DNA of 64,000 nt from Bactericera cockerelli. Its lineage: Eukaryota > Arthropoda > Insecta > Hemiptera > Triozidae. A program made the translations under genes and the position numbers. Shown here one piece after another: positions 54,801 to 63,325 of the stretch. The stretch spans positions 16,029,880-16,093,879 of the forward strand of contig CM044960.1 of assembly GCA_024516035.1 (NCBI GenBank), written 5' to 3'. Under the pieces are notes generated by a model that searched no databases, was not told the origin of the DNA, and was given only the letters and a program-made list of their open reading frames with translations. How positions within the stretch are numbered: the stretch's first letter is position 1; each line of letters opens with the position of its first letter.

Positions 54801-57800
54801 ACTTCAAACAATACCCTAACATCTAGTATCAATAATTTAGAAGAATCAAAAGAAAAATATCTCAATGAAAAGGCAATTTCAACTCAGTTCAAAAGCGTGA
54901 ATAACCTAGTGAATCAACAGAGAGCACAAAATAAAAAAACGCCTGAGCAACAACAAGGCACAAAAACAAAGGGTAAATCATACATCATACTTGGCGATGA
55001 ACACGTCAGAGACATGAATGTACAAATGAAAAATATCGATACTGATAATAAGTACATTGTACACTGCCACCCTGGAAAATATATCACGGACCTAAATTTA
55101 GATCCTAACACCATGATTGAACAATACGAATGCCTTATTCTCATGGGAGGTTCAAACGATGTTTTTAATAATGAATTCTCTATAATCCACAAATATTTAA
55201 CTGATCTCATAAGAAATTTATGTTCTAAAATCAAAATAATCCTCGTATCAATCCCTTACCGTTATGATAAACCTTCAGCCAATATCCACATCCAACGACT
55301 AAATAAGAAAATAAGAAGTATAGTCAACATATTCAAAAATGTAGTATTCTTGGATATTAACAAAAGGCTAAAACGTTCTAGTTATGGGTATGATAAAATA
55401 AATATCAACTTTCAGGGAAAACAGAAAATATGTGCAGCAGTACAAAAAATAATAAATAACGACAAAATTTTCGAAAACAAAAATAATGGATACCAACAGC
55501 AGATAGTGGTACAAGATCTAAAGAAACCAGCGCCACCAGTACCAGTAAATGTACGACGCCCTAATCAGCGACAGCAATACCAGAATCAGACCAGAAAGAA
55601 AATGCAATATAATAATCATAACCTGCAATACAAGCGTCTGACGGAAGAAAGCCAATGGTATAAACTGCAACACGCTCCTAGTCGGCAAGGCAGGCCCGTC
55701 GCAAAATCAAAAACACCATATCATAGATCATCACAATCACCATCAACCCAGCACGATGGATCTGCAAGTCATCCAACAACTCCGCAATATACGAAGTCGC
55801 CACAGCATCATATTTTAGAACACCACACGGCTCCACAATATCATGCCTCATCGCAAAAATTAACATTGCGGGATTCTTTACCCTCAGCACAGCCGGACCC
55901 TTGTCAACAAACTTTGCCACAACAACCGACAAAACAACAACAAACTCCGCCACTGCAACGAGTGCAGCAACCAACGGAACTGCAATGTACGTACGCAGCA
56001 CAGATGAATCATTCTTTGTTGCAACCATCAACTTCCCGGCACTCTATACCCTCAGCACAGCTGGATCCTCGTCAGCAAATTTTGCCACAACAACCGACAG
56101 CACAACAACAAACGCCACTGCAACAACGAGTACAGCAACCAAATGAACTCCAATGGGCGTACACAAATCAGATGAGTCAGTCACAAATTCTCAGTCAACA
56201 AAAAATGATGCTACAACATCAAGTACAGCAATTGTTGGGCACACTTCACAGACACTATCAGCAACAAGAACAGCACTACCAATTACCACCTTTTATGAGT
56301 ATGCCACCATCGTCAGCCCCATATATACAATCCAGTGTAGTTCCTACTCCCCAGCACAGCCTACCACCACATTCAACAATACCACCCTATGTAAACAGTG
56401 ACATGAGCCATATTTTTGGCTTCCCCCGACAATGTTAGCGATACAGCTTCAAATCGCCCGATTTACAATGAGAACAAATTCTCAAAAAACATAGATTTAA
56501 GTTTAGAAATAGAAAGCGACCATGTTTTACCTACTGGTAATCTGACCAGTAACCATAATAATAGTGAAATTGTACAAACATCAGGACAGATAGGAAATAA
56601 CAAATTATCCTCTAATAACAATACTAGTAGGAAAAAAGTAATCAATATTTTTTACCAGAATACTCGAGGTTTGAAAACTAAAACGAAAGAATTTTATTTA
56701 AATCTCCTCTCAGAAGAATACGACATAGTGGCTATCACTGAGTCGTGGTTAAGTCCAGATGTAAATACAAATGAACTTTTCGACTCTCGATATACAATAT
56801 TTCGGCAAGATAGGGACGAAAAGAAGACAGGCAAAAAAAGAGGAGGTGGCCTAATTTTAGCTTCAAAACGAGAAATTTCCTTGACTAGAATTGTACATTG
56901 GGACATATGTAACAATATTCTTGAGCTCATGTGGTTTCGATTGACACTAATAGGGGAAATAATCTATCTTTGTTTGATTTATTTACCACCACATCAAGAG
57001 TCAAAAAAATATGACGCTGTGAAATTCCTTTCAGAATCAATATCAGAGCGAAACTTACAAAATGAAAATTTCATCCTTATTGGTGATTTAAATTTGCCCG
57101 ATTTCTCTGAGGAATTAAATGTAGACCTTCCTCGTTCAGTTTCCAAGTTTAGAGAATTTACCAATTTTCACCTCCTAGAATCCAAAAACCATATAAGAAA
57201 TAAAAATAATAGAATACTAGATCTATGTCTAACGAACATAAGTGAAATATTTTTATCTAATAATAAACAAGTTGATGTAGAAATCTTAAAAACTCAGGGA
57301 TTAGTAAAGGAAGACAGTCACCATCCTGCATTAGAAATAATGATCAAGTATCAAAATAAAATTAAAATTAAGCAAATACCATATAAAGTTGATTCTAAAG
57401 AAAAGACAAAATATTTTGCCTTCCACAAAATTGACGCTGAAAAACTAAATAGTGAAATACAAAAAATCTGCTGGGAAGATGACATAAATCTAATCACGTG
57501 TCCAAACATCTTCCTTAATAATATTTATGTAAAGTTAAATGAAATATTTTTGAAAAATGTTCCCCTTTACAATGTAAGCAAGCGATCACAAAATTTCCCC
57601 GAGTGGTGGAGCGCAAATACAAGATACATTTTCAAAACAAAAGAAAAATTGCGCAAAACGCAAAACAAAACACAGCAACAATCAGAACACTATAAATATT
57701 TACGAAAAGAAATTAAAAAAGAGATTAAGTCCAACTATCAATCCTACATCCAGAAGTTATCCACTGAATTCAAACATAACAGTAAAAGTTTCTGGAAATA

Positions 57801-59626
57801 CGTAAAAAAGGAAAGATCTAAGGGTAAATCGACAAACATAATCTTTAAGGGGCAGCAGTTGAACTCTCAAAAAGAGATTGTTGACTCCTTTGCAGATCAC
57901 TTCATTACCTCATACAAACCATGCTCTGTGGACTTAGATAAAATCTGTTCGCTGAACGATCTCTCTACCAGTATAGAGATACCTTTGTTCACAGAGCAAC
58001 AGGTCTTGGATGAAGCTATGAATATAAACCCAAATAAGCCCGCGGGAAGGGATGGAATACCCCCCAAAATAGTGCGAGAATGCGCTCCATCACTCGCCAA
58101 ACCTCTTACTTATTTATTTAATTTAAGTTTGCAATCAAATGTGTTTCCTGATCGACTTAAAGATACAATAATAACACCTGTACCAAAAAATGAATCTGGC
58201 TGTGTTGAGGACCACAGACCAATAGCTAACCTCAATTCTTTTGCCAAACTATATGAGGCACTATTATACAAATCTATAGCAGGTCAAGTTTTTTCTAAGG
58301 TTAGAAACATTCAGCATGGCTTTGTGGAAGGACGTTCGACAGTTACAAATCTCACTGAATTTTCAGAATATGTATGTGCAACCTTACAGGAAGGCTATCA
58401 AACGGATGTCCTTCTCACAGATGTCATGAAGGGATTTGATCAAATCTCACATGAATCAATCATAAAAAAATTATACAGCATAGGATTTAAGTCAGCTAAA
58501 TTATTTGTCTCATACCTCACCAATAGGAACCTTCAGGTAAAATATATGGACATTACATCAGAACCATTTATCCCAACATCAGGCATTGCTCAAGGCTCAA
58601 AATTAAGTAGCTTACTATTCATTTTAACCTACGATGAAGTGTGCAAAGATATTAGCCCTGAATCAAAAATACTCCTCTACGCAGATGATCTCAAAATCTT
58701 TAGAAAAATAACAAACATAAATGACTGCCAAAAACTGCAGGAAGATCTCAACATAGTTAGACAAAAACTTCACTTGATTGGGCTAAATTTCCATCCATCC
58801 AAATCAAAACAAATCACTATCACAAGAAAAAAAGTCAATATAAACTATAACTACAAAATGGGAGACATCTGTATAGAAAAAGTAAATTCTCATAAAGATT
58901 TGGGTATTATAATTGACAGTGAACATAAATTTAATGAACATCGTGCAAACATGCTAAAACGAGCTTATAGAAAACTTGGCCTCATTATTCGATTCGGAAA
59001 ACACGTCAAGGATATTGATGTTTTAAGAACGCTATTTTTATCACTAGTGAGATCTACTGTGGAGTATGGATCAATATTATGGGATCCAAACTCGAAATTA
59101 GAATCAAAAACAATTGAAAAAATTCAGTCCACATTTGTTAGATACCTATTTAAAAAAGAAAACGGGTTTTATCCAAAATACCCGGAAGCTATTTCCTACA
59201 ACACCCTTCTAGAAATGCTTGATATTAATTCTCTTGAATTAAGACGTAAAGTAGACCTAGTGATGTTAATTTATAATCTTGTAAACAATAATATTACATG
59301 TCTAGAACTCAAAGAAAAAATAGTGGAAAAAACACCAAACCCCATTTTAAGAAATACAAATATTGAAACCTTCACAGTCCCTCATCCTAGACTTACTAAA
59401 CTTCACGAATCGCCACTGAACAGAGCAATGACTCTATGTAATGAAGTACACTTAAGCACAGACGACTTTTTACTGTCTAAGGAAGCTTTTAAAGCAAATG
59501 TAAGACAATTAGTTTTTAGTTCGCTATAGTTTTAAGTTCTTAATTAATTATTTAATTTTAATGTGAACATTGGTATTGTTGTTTCAATTTATAGTTATAA
59601 GAATTATTTTTGAAACAATGTTATGT

Positions 59627-59673
<47 letters not shown>

Positions 59674-61607
59674 TTATTCTCTTTTTTGTTCTTGTACCTT
59701 TGCTCAATCTTTTTGTTTTTTCTTTATAATTTCATTATATTTTACTGTATATAATTTTGTTCTACCTAATAAAGCTTACTATAGTAATGACAATATCCCT
59801 TAACTCAGACTATAGTGCGGTGTGATTTTTTTGAAGGCTTGTCAGGCTTTGCTTAACTTAAATTTAATTCTGTTTCATAGTGTGGCCCTTAGGTACCAGA
59901 TATTACTAAGTCAACCATGTGAACATAAAAGCTTGAAACTGGTTGTTGTTTGAGATCCTAGCAGCTCACAGATAAGATCACTCAGGTATCAAAGGCATTT
60001 AATGAAAGCTTGACTAGCACAAGACAATTCATCTTAATTTTGAGCGCTCTATTACGGGCCATCTTTATTGAAGAGTAGGTACTAAACTTACCGATAGAGT
60101 TGTGCTGCTGCATACTCCACACTGCCTTGGGTTCCATGAAACTCAAGTTAGCCAGAGCAGCAGAAATAAGGAGGAGAGTTTCGCTGTTCAGTTGCTTCCT
60201 CATTAGTCCTGAAAATAGAGAGAGCAATGATAAGTTCACTTGCCGAAAAAAAGCATGAGACTCCGATTGCTACTGAATTTAACCAGTAACACTGATCGAT
60301 AAAGCGGCGGACTGGTAACCTGAGGTCGGTGGTTAAGTCCCGGTTTCAGCTTAGATTTAGTAAAGCGAGTTTGAGTTGTTCTGGTATCACGAAAGTGATT
60401 AACACAAATATGATAACTTTTTTTTAACCTTAACCTATAACTGATAATTTTATAAGTTCAACATACCCCTGGATTTTTTCCCCGTCGCGTCGGTCGTGTT
60501 ATGACTATGTAGTAGAAAGCAACGTTAATTAAACTCAAAAGAAAACGGTTTTTCCTACTTGCATCCAGACGCGATGTAGGGATATAGGGCCAAATACGTA
60601 CCTATAGGACCATGCTTTCTGACCACAACTAGTATACAGACAGACAATATAGTCCTATTTCCTTTCAATGTTCTGCAAAAAATATGGTTACCAGCGTTGA
60701 TGGCACGTTGTATGTACCGGTTCTCGTAGGATTAAGCAAGGTCCAGCGAAGTGAAGACATTCCAGCCCAACACAGGCTGGGTGAGGTTAATGTGGGTATG
60801 CAGTTGAAAGCGACGTTGAACACAAATAAAAAAATATATGGCGTTGGGGAGCTGACGTCACGCTATGATAATGACTCATACATTGAAGAAAATTAATTTT
60901 GTTAATAAATGTTGCACCTAGTGACACCATGAAGATTAGTCCCTATACTGTATGTACAACTTGCCATCCTCGTTAAAAGGATATCACTGGCAGTTCAAAG
61001 AGGAAACGCAGCCAGTGTGCTGGGCTCATTTCCTTCTTCGCCAGCCTTCGACAATGTGTATAACATTTAATAAAAAAACTATTTCTTTCAATAAATTCCA
61101 GAAAAAAATTAAAATAACTTGCTACTTACTATATAATAATGTTTTTTTCTTTGTGTTATTATGTCACAATTTTAGTGGGTAGCGCAGAATCATATTACTT
61201 TACCACTTTAATTTACAATATCTTGTATTATTTTTTTTTGTCTATGATTCTGCCACTGGTCGCTGCTTCACATCACAGCAGCTACTCATTTTTCCTCACG
61301 AGGTATGAGTGGACCCCGAACATCCAAGTACAGAGCAGAAAAAATCCTACCCCGCTGGGAATCGAACCCAGGTCACCATGCGTGCAATGCCTAGCGCGCT
61401 AACTCACTCTGCCACGGTGATTACTTGCTACTTACTAGTGAGAGCCGCCACAAATGTGTCCACATGAAGATGTAGGTCGGCCACACTCTGGTTAGTGTCC
61501 AGCCAGGGTGCTGTCACTTGGGCCAGCACGGAGATGGCTTCACTGAGGACAGTTTCATCACGTGACTCATCCGCCAGGATGTCAGCCAGGATCTCTATGC
61601 CGTTACA
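51708..61607 (-). CDS. INSC: INSC (inscuteable) C-terminal armadillo-repeat part, five exons
   Basis: Inscuteable is the cortical adaptor that links Par3/Bazooka to Pins/LGN to orient the mitotic spindle. Minus-strand exons: 61436-61607, 60092-60208, 53230-53470, 52438-52561, 51708-51839. All boundaries are GT-AG and in frame (phases 1, 1, 2, 0). The protein follows the vertebrate INSC C-terminus closely: GIEILADILADES, SVLAQVTAPWLD, LLLISAALANLSFMEP, ATLIANMAALPEA, LQHKSAIALSRLCSD, VSRLVRLCKE, HSDGVLVACLAALRKI, VEPNLLDSFMLYSS, ending QESYV. That is an armadillo array with a C-terminal S-Y-V resembling a class I PDZ ligand. The 5' exons lie off the right edge. The intron between 53470 and 60092 carries a whole LINE. 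Other armadillo proteins fit less well. Confidence 0.92.
51933..52064. mobile_element. PIF/Harbinger-like MITE (132 bp) in INSC last intron
   Basis: GGGCGAAATTAATAGACA to TTGTCTATTAATTTCGCCC. TAA flanks the left end; the right flank (TTG) does not match. Confidence 0.75.
52163..52315 (+). mobile_element. Family B SINE in INSC last intron region
   Basis: ACCGACCTCAGTAGCTTGAT head, AGTTGTGGTATTACGATTGT and ACACAAATATAATAAC tail. A second tail-like segment follows to about 52400. Confidence 0.7.
52438..52561 (-). CDS. INSC: INSC penultimate exon
   Basis: Acceptor TTGCAG, donor GTGAGT. LCSDVEIARQVVDLQGVSRL, VRLCKEERERNHSDGVLVAC; ends phase 0. Confidence 0.93.
52662..52818 (-). mobile_element. 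Family D SINE
   Basis: Inverted: CCCATTATTCCAGCAGTAAG, CCAAATGGGAGGATAAC, GGGTTTCGAACCCACGACCT, TTACCACTGAGCTACCGGGA. Confidence 0.75.
52812..52882. mobile_element. MITE fragment
   Basis: Right half only: CCACAGAGGTATTTAAAAAA through GTCTATTAATTCCGTCC. Confidence 0.5.
53230..53470 (-). CDS. INSC: INSC armadillo exon (GC-rich)
   Basis: Acceptor CCACAG, donor GTGAGC. ILLTAVRKLATRASVFLQEQ, TATLIANMAALPEARPSLAQ, then LQHKSAIALS. Markedly more GC-rich than its flanks. Confidence 0.93.
53682..53730 (+). mobile_element. Left part of a hairpin-tail element split by the LINE
   Basis: GATTGCCACAGGCAATAACC and CCTTTAGGTAGGACAT match the reverse complements of 13745-13912 and 28722-28905; the rest resumes at 59671. 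Confidence 0.75.
54216..56438 (+). CDS. LINE ORF1 protein: FLYWCH-like zinc finger, coiled coil, SGNH-like domain, Gln-rich tail
   Basis: 740 residues from ATG at 54216. Residues about 15-75 look like a FLYWCH-type finger, with C41-x4-C46 and H69-x4-C74 after an aromatic stretch. Residues about 95-170 are a Lys/Glu-rich coiled coil, suiting a trimer or oligomer. Residues about 256-410 read as an SGNH/GDSL hydrolase fold: LGDEH (260-262 = GDE) stands where GDS is expected and GGSND is at 311-315. The tail after residue 430 is Gln/Pro/Ser-rich and contains an internal duplication. In CR1-group LINEs such proteins bind the RNA and help form the RNP. The Glu in place of the nucleophile Ser suggests no esterase activity. 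Confidence 0.85.
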   Translation: MEKTSTPNKNNSLYEGELLTHQNYTYAYSEPLLSGNIIFKCTAGRCDGTIIVKKSKSKNFKFLAFQQEHSNRRCLNSEKDNELLYKTAVENKDDTELNNTSREIEAITHHRNLLLENVTKQKTEIDLLKQINKEKDTLIENLKTSLETTEAGWNVDKKELEKLRNKIRMHENTSLLPKSANKKVSFVTEKRDHTETSNNTLTSSINNLEESKEKYLNEKAISTQFKSVNNLVNQQRAQNKKTPEQQQGTKTKGKSYIILGDEHVRDMNVQMKNIDTDNKYIVHCHPGKYITDLNLDPNTMIEQYECLILMGGSNDVFNNEFSIIHKYLTDLIRNLCSKIKIILVSIPYRYDKPSANIHIQRLNKKIRSIVNIFKNVVFLDINKRLKRSSYGYDKININFQGKQKICAAVQKIINNDKIFENKNNGYQQQIVVQDLKKPAPPVPVNVRRPNQRQQYQNQTRKKMQYNNHNLQYKRLTEESQWYKLQHAPSRQGRPVAKSKTPYHRSSQSPSTQHDGSASHPTTPQYTKSPQHHILEHHTAPQYHASSQKLTLRDSLPSAQPDPCQQTLPQQPTKQQQTPPLQRVQQPTELQCTYAAQMNHSLLQPSTSRHSIPSAQLDPRQQILPQQPTAQQQTPLQQRVQQPNELQWAYTNQMSQSQILSQQKMMLQHQVQQLLGTLHRHYQQQEQHYQLPPFMSMPPSSAPYIQSSVVPTPQHSLPPHSTIPPYVNSDMSHIFGFPRQC
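56407..59529 (+). CDS. LINE ORF2: APE endonuclease and reverse transcriptase
   Basis: Open from 56407 (just after an in-frame TGA) to TAG at 59527-59529, +1 relative to ORF1. Residues are numbered from TTG at 56416. The endonuclease spans about 75-310: YQNTRGLKTK, ITESWL, RGGGLILASK, GDLNLPDF (D224), NRILDLCLTN, and DSHHPAL where SDHxP is usual. The RT domain spans about 530-800: NKPAGRDGIPPKI, HRPIANL, D669 in TDVMKGFD, SGIAQGS, YADD at 755-758. A C-terminal region with no RNase H follows. It nicks target DNA and primes reverse transcription. No ATG occurs in this frame before about residue 168, past the start of the endonuclease. Confidence 0.93.
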   Translation, partial: AIFLASPDNVSDTASNRPIYNENKFSKNIDLSLEIESDHVLPTGNLTSNHNNSEIVQTSGQIGNNKLSSNNNTSRKKVINIFYQNTRGLKTKTKEFYLNLLSEEYDIVAITESWLSPDVNTNELFDSRYTIFRQDRDEKKTGKKRGGGLILASKREISLTRIVHWDICNNILELMWFRLTLIGEIIYLCLIYLPPHQESKKYDAVKFLSESISERNLQNENFILIGDLNLPDFSEELNVDLPRSVSKFREFTNFHLLESKNHIRNKNNRILDLCLTNISEIFLSNNKQVDVEILKTQGLVKEDSHHPALEIMIKYQNKIKIKQIPYKVDSKEKTKYFAFHKIDAEKLNSEIQKICWEDDINLITCPNIFLNNIYVKLNEIFLKNVPLYNVSKRSQNFPEWWSANTRYIFKTKEKLRKTQNKTQQQSEHYKYLRKEIKKEIKSNYQSYIQKLSTEFKHNSKSFWKYVKKERSKGKSTNIIFKGQQLNSQKEIVDSFADHFITSYKPCSVDLDKICSLNDLSTSIEIPLFTEQQVLDEAMNINPNKPAGRDGIPPKIVRECAPSLAKPLTYLFNLSLQSNVFPDRLKDTIITPVPKNESGCVEDHRPIANLNSFAKLYEALLYKSIAGQVFSKVRNIQHGFVEGRSTVTNLTEFSEYVCATLQEGYQTDVLLTDVMKGFDQISHESIIKKLYSIGFKSAKLFVSYLTNRNLQVKYMDITSEPFIPTSGIAQGSKLSSLLFILTYDEVCKDISPESKILLYADDLKIFRKITNINDCQKLQEDLNIVRQKLHLIGLNFHPSKSKQITITRKKVNINYNYKMGDICIEKVNSHKDLGIIIDSEHKFNEHRANMLKRAYRKLGLIIRFGKHVKDIDVLRTLFLSLVRSTVEYGSILWDPNSKLESKTIEKIQSTFVRYLFKKENGFYPKYPEAISYNTLLEMLDINSLELRRKVDLVMLIYNLVNNNITCLELKEKIVEKTPNPILRNTNIETFTVPHPRLTKLHESPLNRAMTLCNEVHLSTDDFLLSKEAFKANVRQLVFSSL
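59522..59671 (+). other. LINE 3' end and poly(A) tail
   Basis: About 100 nt of AT-rich 3' UTR, then roughly 40 uninterrupted A (59631-59671), ending where the interrupted host element resumes. Confidence 0.8.
59671..59790 (+). mobile_element. Right part of the hairpin-tail element split by the LINE
   Basis: ACTTTATTCTCTTTTTTG through TTCTACCTAATAAAGCTTAC continues the unit begun at 53682, as seen in the uninterrupted minus-strand copies. Confidence 0.75.
60092..60208 (-). CDS. INSC: INSC armadillo exon
   Basis: Acceptor TTTTCAG, donor GTAAGT, 117 nt in phase 1. LMRKQLNSETLLLISAALAN, LSFMEPKAVWSMQQHNSI. Confidence 0.93.
60282..60427 (+). mobile_element. Family B SINE in INSC intron
   Basis: GATCGATAAAGCGGCGGACT, GGTGGTTAAGTCCCGG, then TATCACGAAAGTGATTAACA and a T-run. 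Confidence 0.75.
60690..60830 (+). mobile_element. 5S-rRNA-derived SINE
   Basis: GGCACGTTGTATGTACCGGT and TCTCGTAGGATTAAGCAAGG follow the first half of 5S rRNA closely; the ACAGGCTGGGTGAGGTTAAT core is shared with SINE family H. Confidence 0.6.
61132..61422 (-). mobile_element. Family A SINE inserted at an INSC splice donor
   Basis: Inverted full copy: the B-box complement GGGAATCGAACCC and the A-box region GCTAACTCACTCTGCCACGG lie at the right. Perfect 15-bp duplication ACTTGCTACTTACTA (61117-61131, 61423-61437), which includes the GTAAGT donor of the exon at 61436. Confidence 0.85.
61436..61607 (-). CDS. INSC: INSC armadillo exon with SINE-duplicated donor
   Basis: Acceptor TTTCCAG, donor GTAAGT. 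CNGIEILADILADESRDETV, SVLAQVTAPWLDTNQSVADL. The donor lies inside a 15-bp SINE target duplication. Confidence 0.92.
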
Positions 61608-61661
61608 CTGGAAATTGAAAACCAGATAAAAACAAGATTCAATACTATGTATATTTTAGCC

Positions 61662-61780
61662 AGCGTCGCGTCGGTGGCATGTACGTTGAATACACCAGTT
61701 CTCGTAAATTTGTAATTTGGATGGGTGACCATTCAAATTCTAATCCTCGTAATGCTGGTTATTCATTATCCAACCCGTAA
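61662..61780 (+). mobile_element. 5S-rRNA-derived SINE
   Basis: ACGTTGAATACACCAGTTCT followed by TTGGATGGGTGACC matches both halves of the 5S internal promoter. Confidence 0.65.
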
Positions 61781-63041
61781 AGTTATTGTAAGTAGTTGAC
61801 TAGGACATACACTTAACTTATGGCTTTATTATCAAAGGGGCATACGACCTACCTACCACGCTCCAAAGGCAAAGTACAGCTGCAAGTCATATAAACAAAA
61901 AAAGGTTATGTGTTATTAAATTCGGACCGTTGGAAGTAAAAATAAAGGGACAATGGAGGAAATTATCCTGTAAAGTTTGCCGACTTTACAACTCCTTATT
62001 TTATTATAGTTAGCTCGTAAGTTACCTCTAAGATTAGTTTTAAATTTAGTCTTTAGTTCACTGACGATGCCGTAACTGGCGAAATGGCCATCTGAAAATA
62101 AATAATTAAGTAAAACAAAAAAAGCCAAGTGTTTTCTATCTCCAAATTATTTCGAAGATTATGAATTATTGTAATGTTTTCTGAAGAATGATTGATCTTA
62201 ATTATAGTCGGATATGAAAGAACTCAAGGGACCGGAATTTTCCCCCCCTTATATCCAGGTTTCAATTATAGAGAGGTAAGTTGGACCTGGAAACAGTGCC
62301 GGATTAAGGCTGCGCGGGGCCCTTGGCAATTTCAACGCGCGGGGCCTCAAAATTGTACTGAGTTTATTCTAAAATACTGTTTTTAGAACCTTGAAATCGA
62401 AGCAAAGTGTCCTGAGCACCAATCCATAATAGTATCCAAAACGACGTTTATAACACCAAAGGGAACATTTTTTCCGAATAATAGTAGAAATATCTAAATA
62501 TGTATTATGAAAAGAATATGTGTAGAAAGATGTCATTAGGTAAGATGTGTAGAAAGTAGATCAACGATTACTATGAAGATTTTATCGCTAGTTTTGAATG
62601 CTAATTTTTTTAAAGGTAACTTTCCAAATTAATTCCAAATAATCAAAAGGCACTTTTAAAATGCCCAAAGATTTTTTTCTTCTTTTAATGGTACTAGAAT
62701 TGCATGTCTTGAAAAACAATCCAAACCATCAAGATAAGTAAATTTGACGGTGCCGCAGGCGAAATTTTTGCAAAGTTATGGGGTAAAGTACTCGGAAAAT
62801 AGATAGAAAAAGATATCTTGAAAAATTCATTAAAAGCGCCGCAGGCGGCTATAATGAAGATCATTGGTTAAGATGTCGATAAAGCCGATTAAAAGTTTGA
62901 TAGCAGAGATTACCTAAGGCGATAATCACGTCCTTTGTCAATATTATTCTTTTCAAATACGAGTAATTATATTATATTATATAAGTTTTTTTTATGCTTA
63001 TATTGTATTGTATATATGTCTAATAATAATAAAGTAAAGTA

Positions 63042-63325
63042 GTCACCGTGGCAGAGTGAGTTAGCGCGCTAGGCATTGCACGCATGGTGACCTGGGTTCG
63101 ATTCCCAGCGGAGGAGGATTTTTTCTGCTCTGTACTTGGATGTTCGGGGTCCACTCATACCTCGTGAGGAAAAATGAGTAGCTGCTTTGATGTGAAGCAG
63201 CGACCAGTGGCAGAATCATAGGCAAAAAAATAATACAAGATATTGTAAATTAAAGTGGTAAGTAAAGTCCTATGATTCTGCGCTACCCACTAAAGTTGTG
63301 ACATAATAACACAAAGAAAAAGCAT
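63042..63325 (+). mobile_element. Family A SINE, well preserved
   Basis: GTGGCAGAGTGAGTTAGCGC (A box), GGGTTCGATTCCCAG (B box), CTCGTGAGGAAAAATGAGTA body and the ACACAAAGAAAAAG tail. The closest to a source copy here. Confidence 0.85.

Larger units (their letters stand above)
53731..59670 (+). mobile_element. Near-intact non-LTR retrotransposon (LINE) in an INSC intron
   Basis: About 5.9 kb, opposite to INSC. A 5' UTR of roughly 485 nt is followed by ORF1 (54216-56438), an overlapping ORF2 (56407-59529), a short 3' UTR and an A-run of about 40. AACTT at 53726-53730 and AACTT after the A-run are the likely target duplication, inside an older hairpin-tail element. ORF1 with an SGNH-like domain and ORF2 with an APE endonuclease and RT but no RNase H place it in the CR1/Jockey-like group of LINEs. 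Both frames are open throughout, so the insertion looks recent. Confidence 0.93.

Noticed and set aside
63042..63120. True tRNA gene
   Set aside because: A and B boxes are clear, but there is no full cloverleaf/acceptor stem and a SINE body follows; a tRNA-derived SINE.
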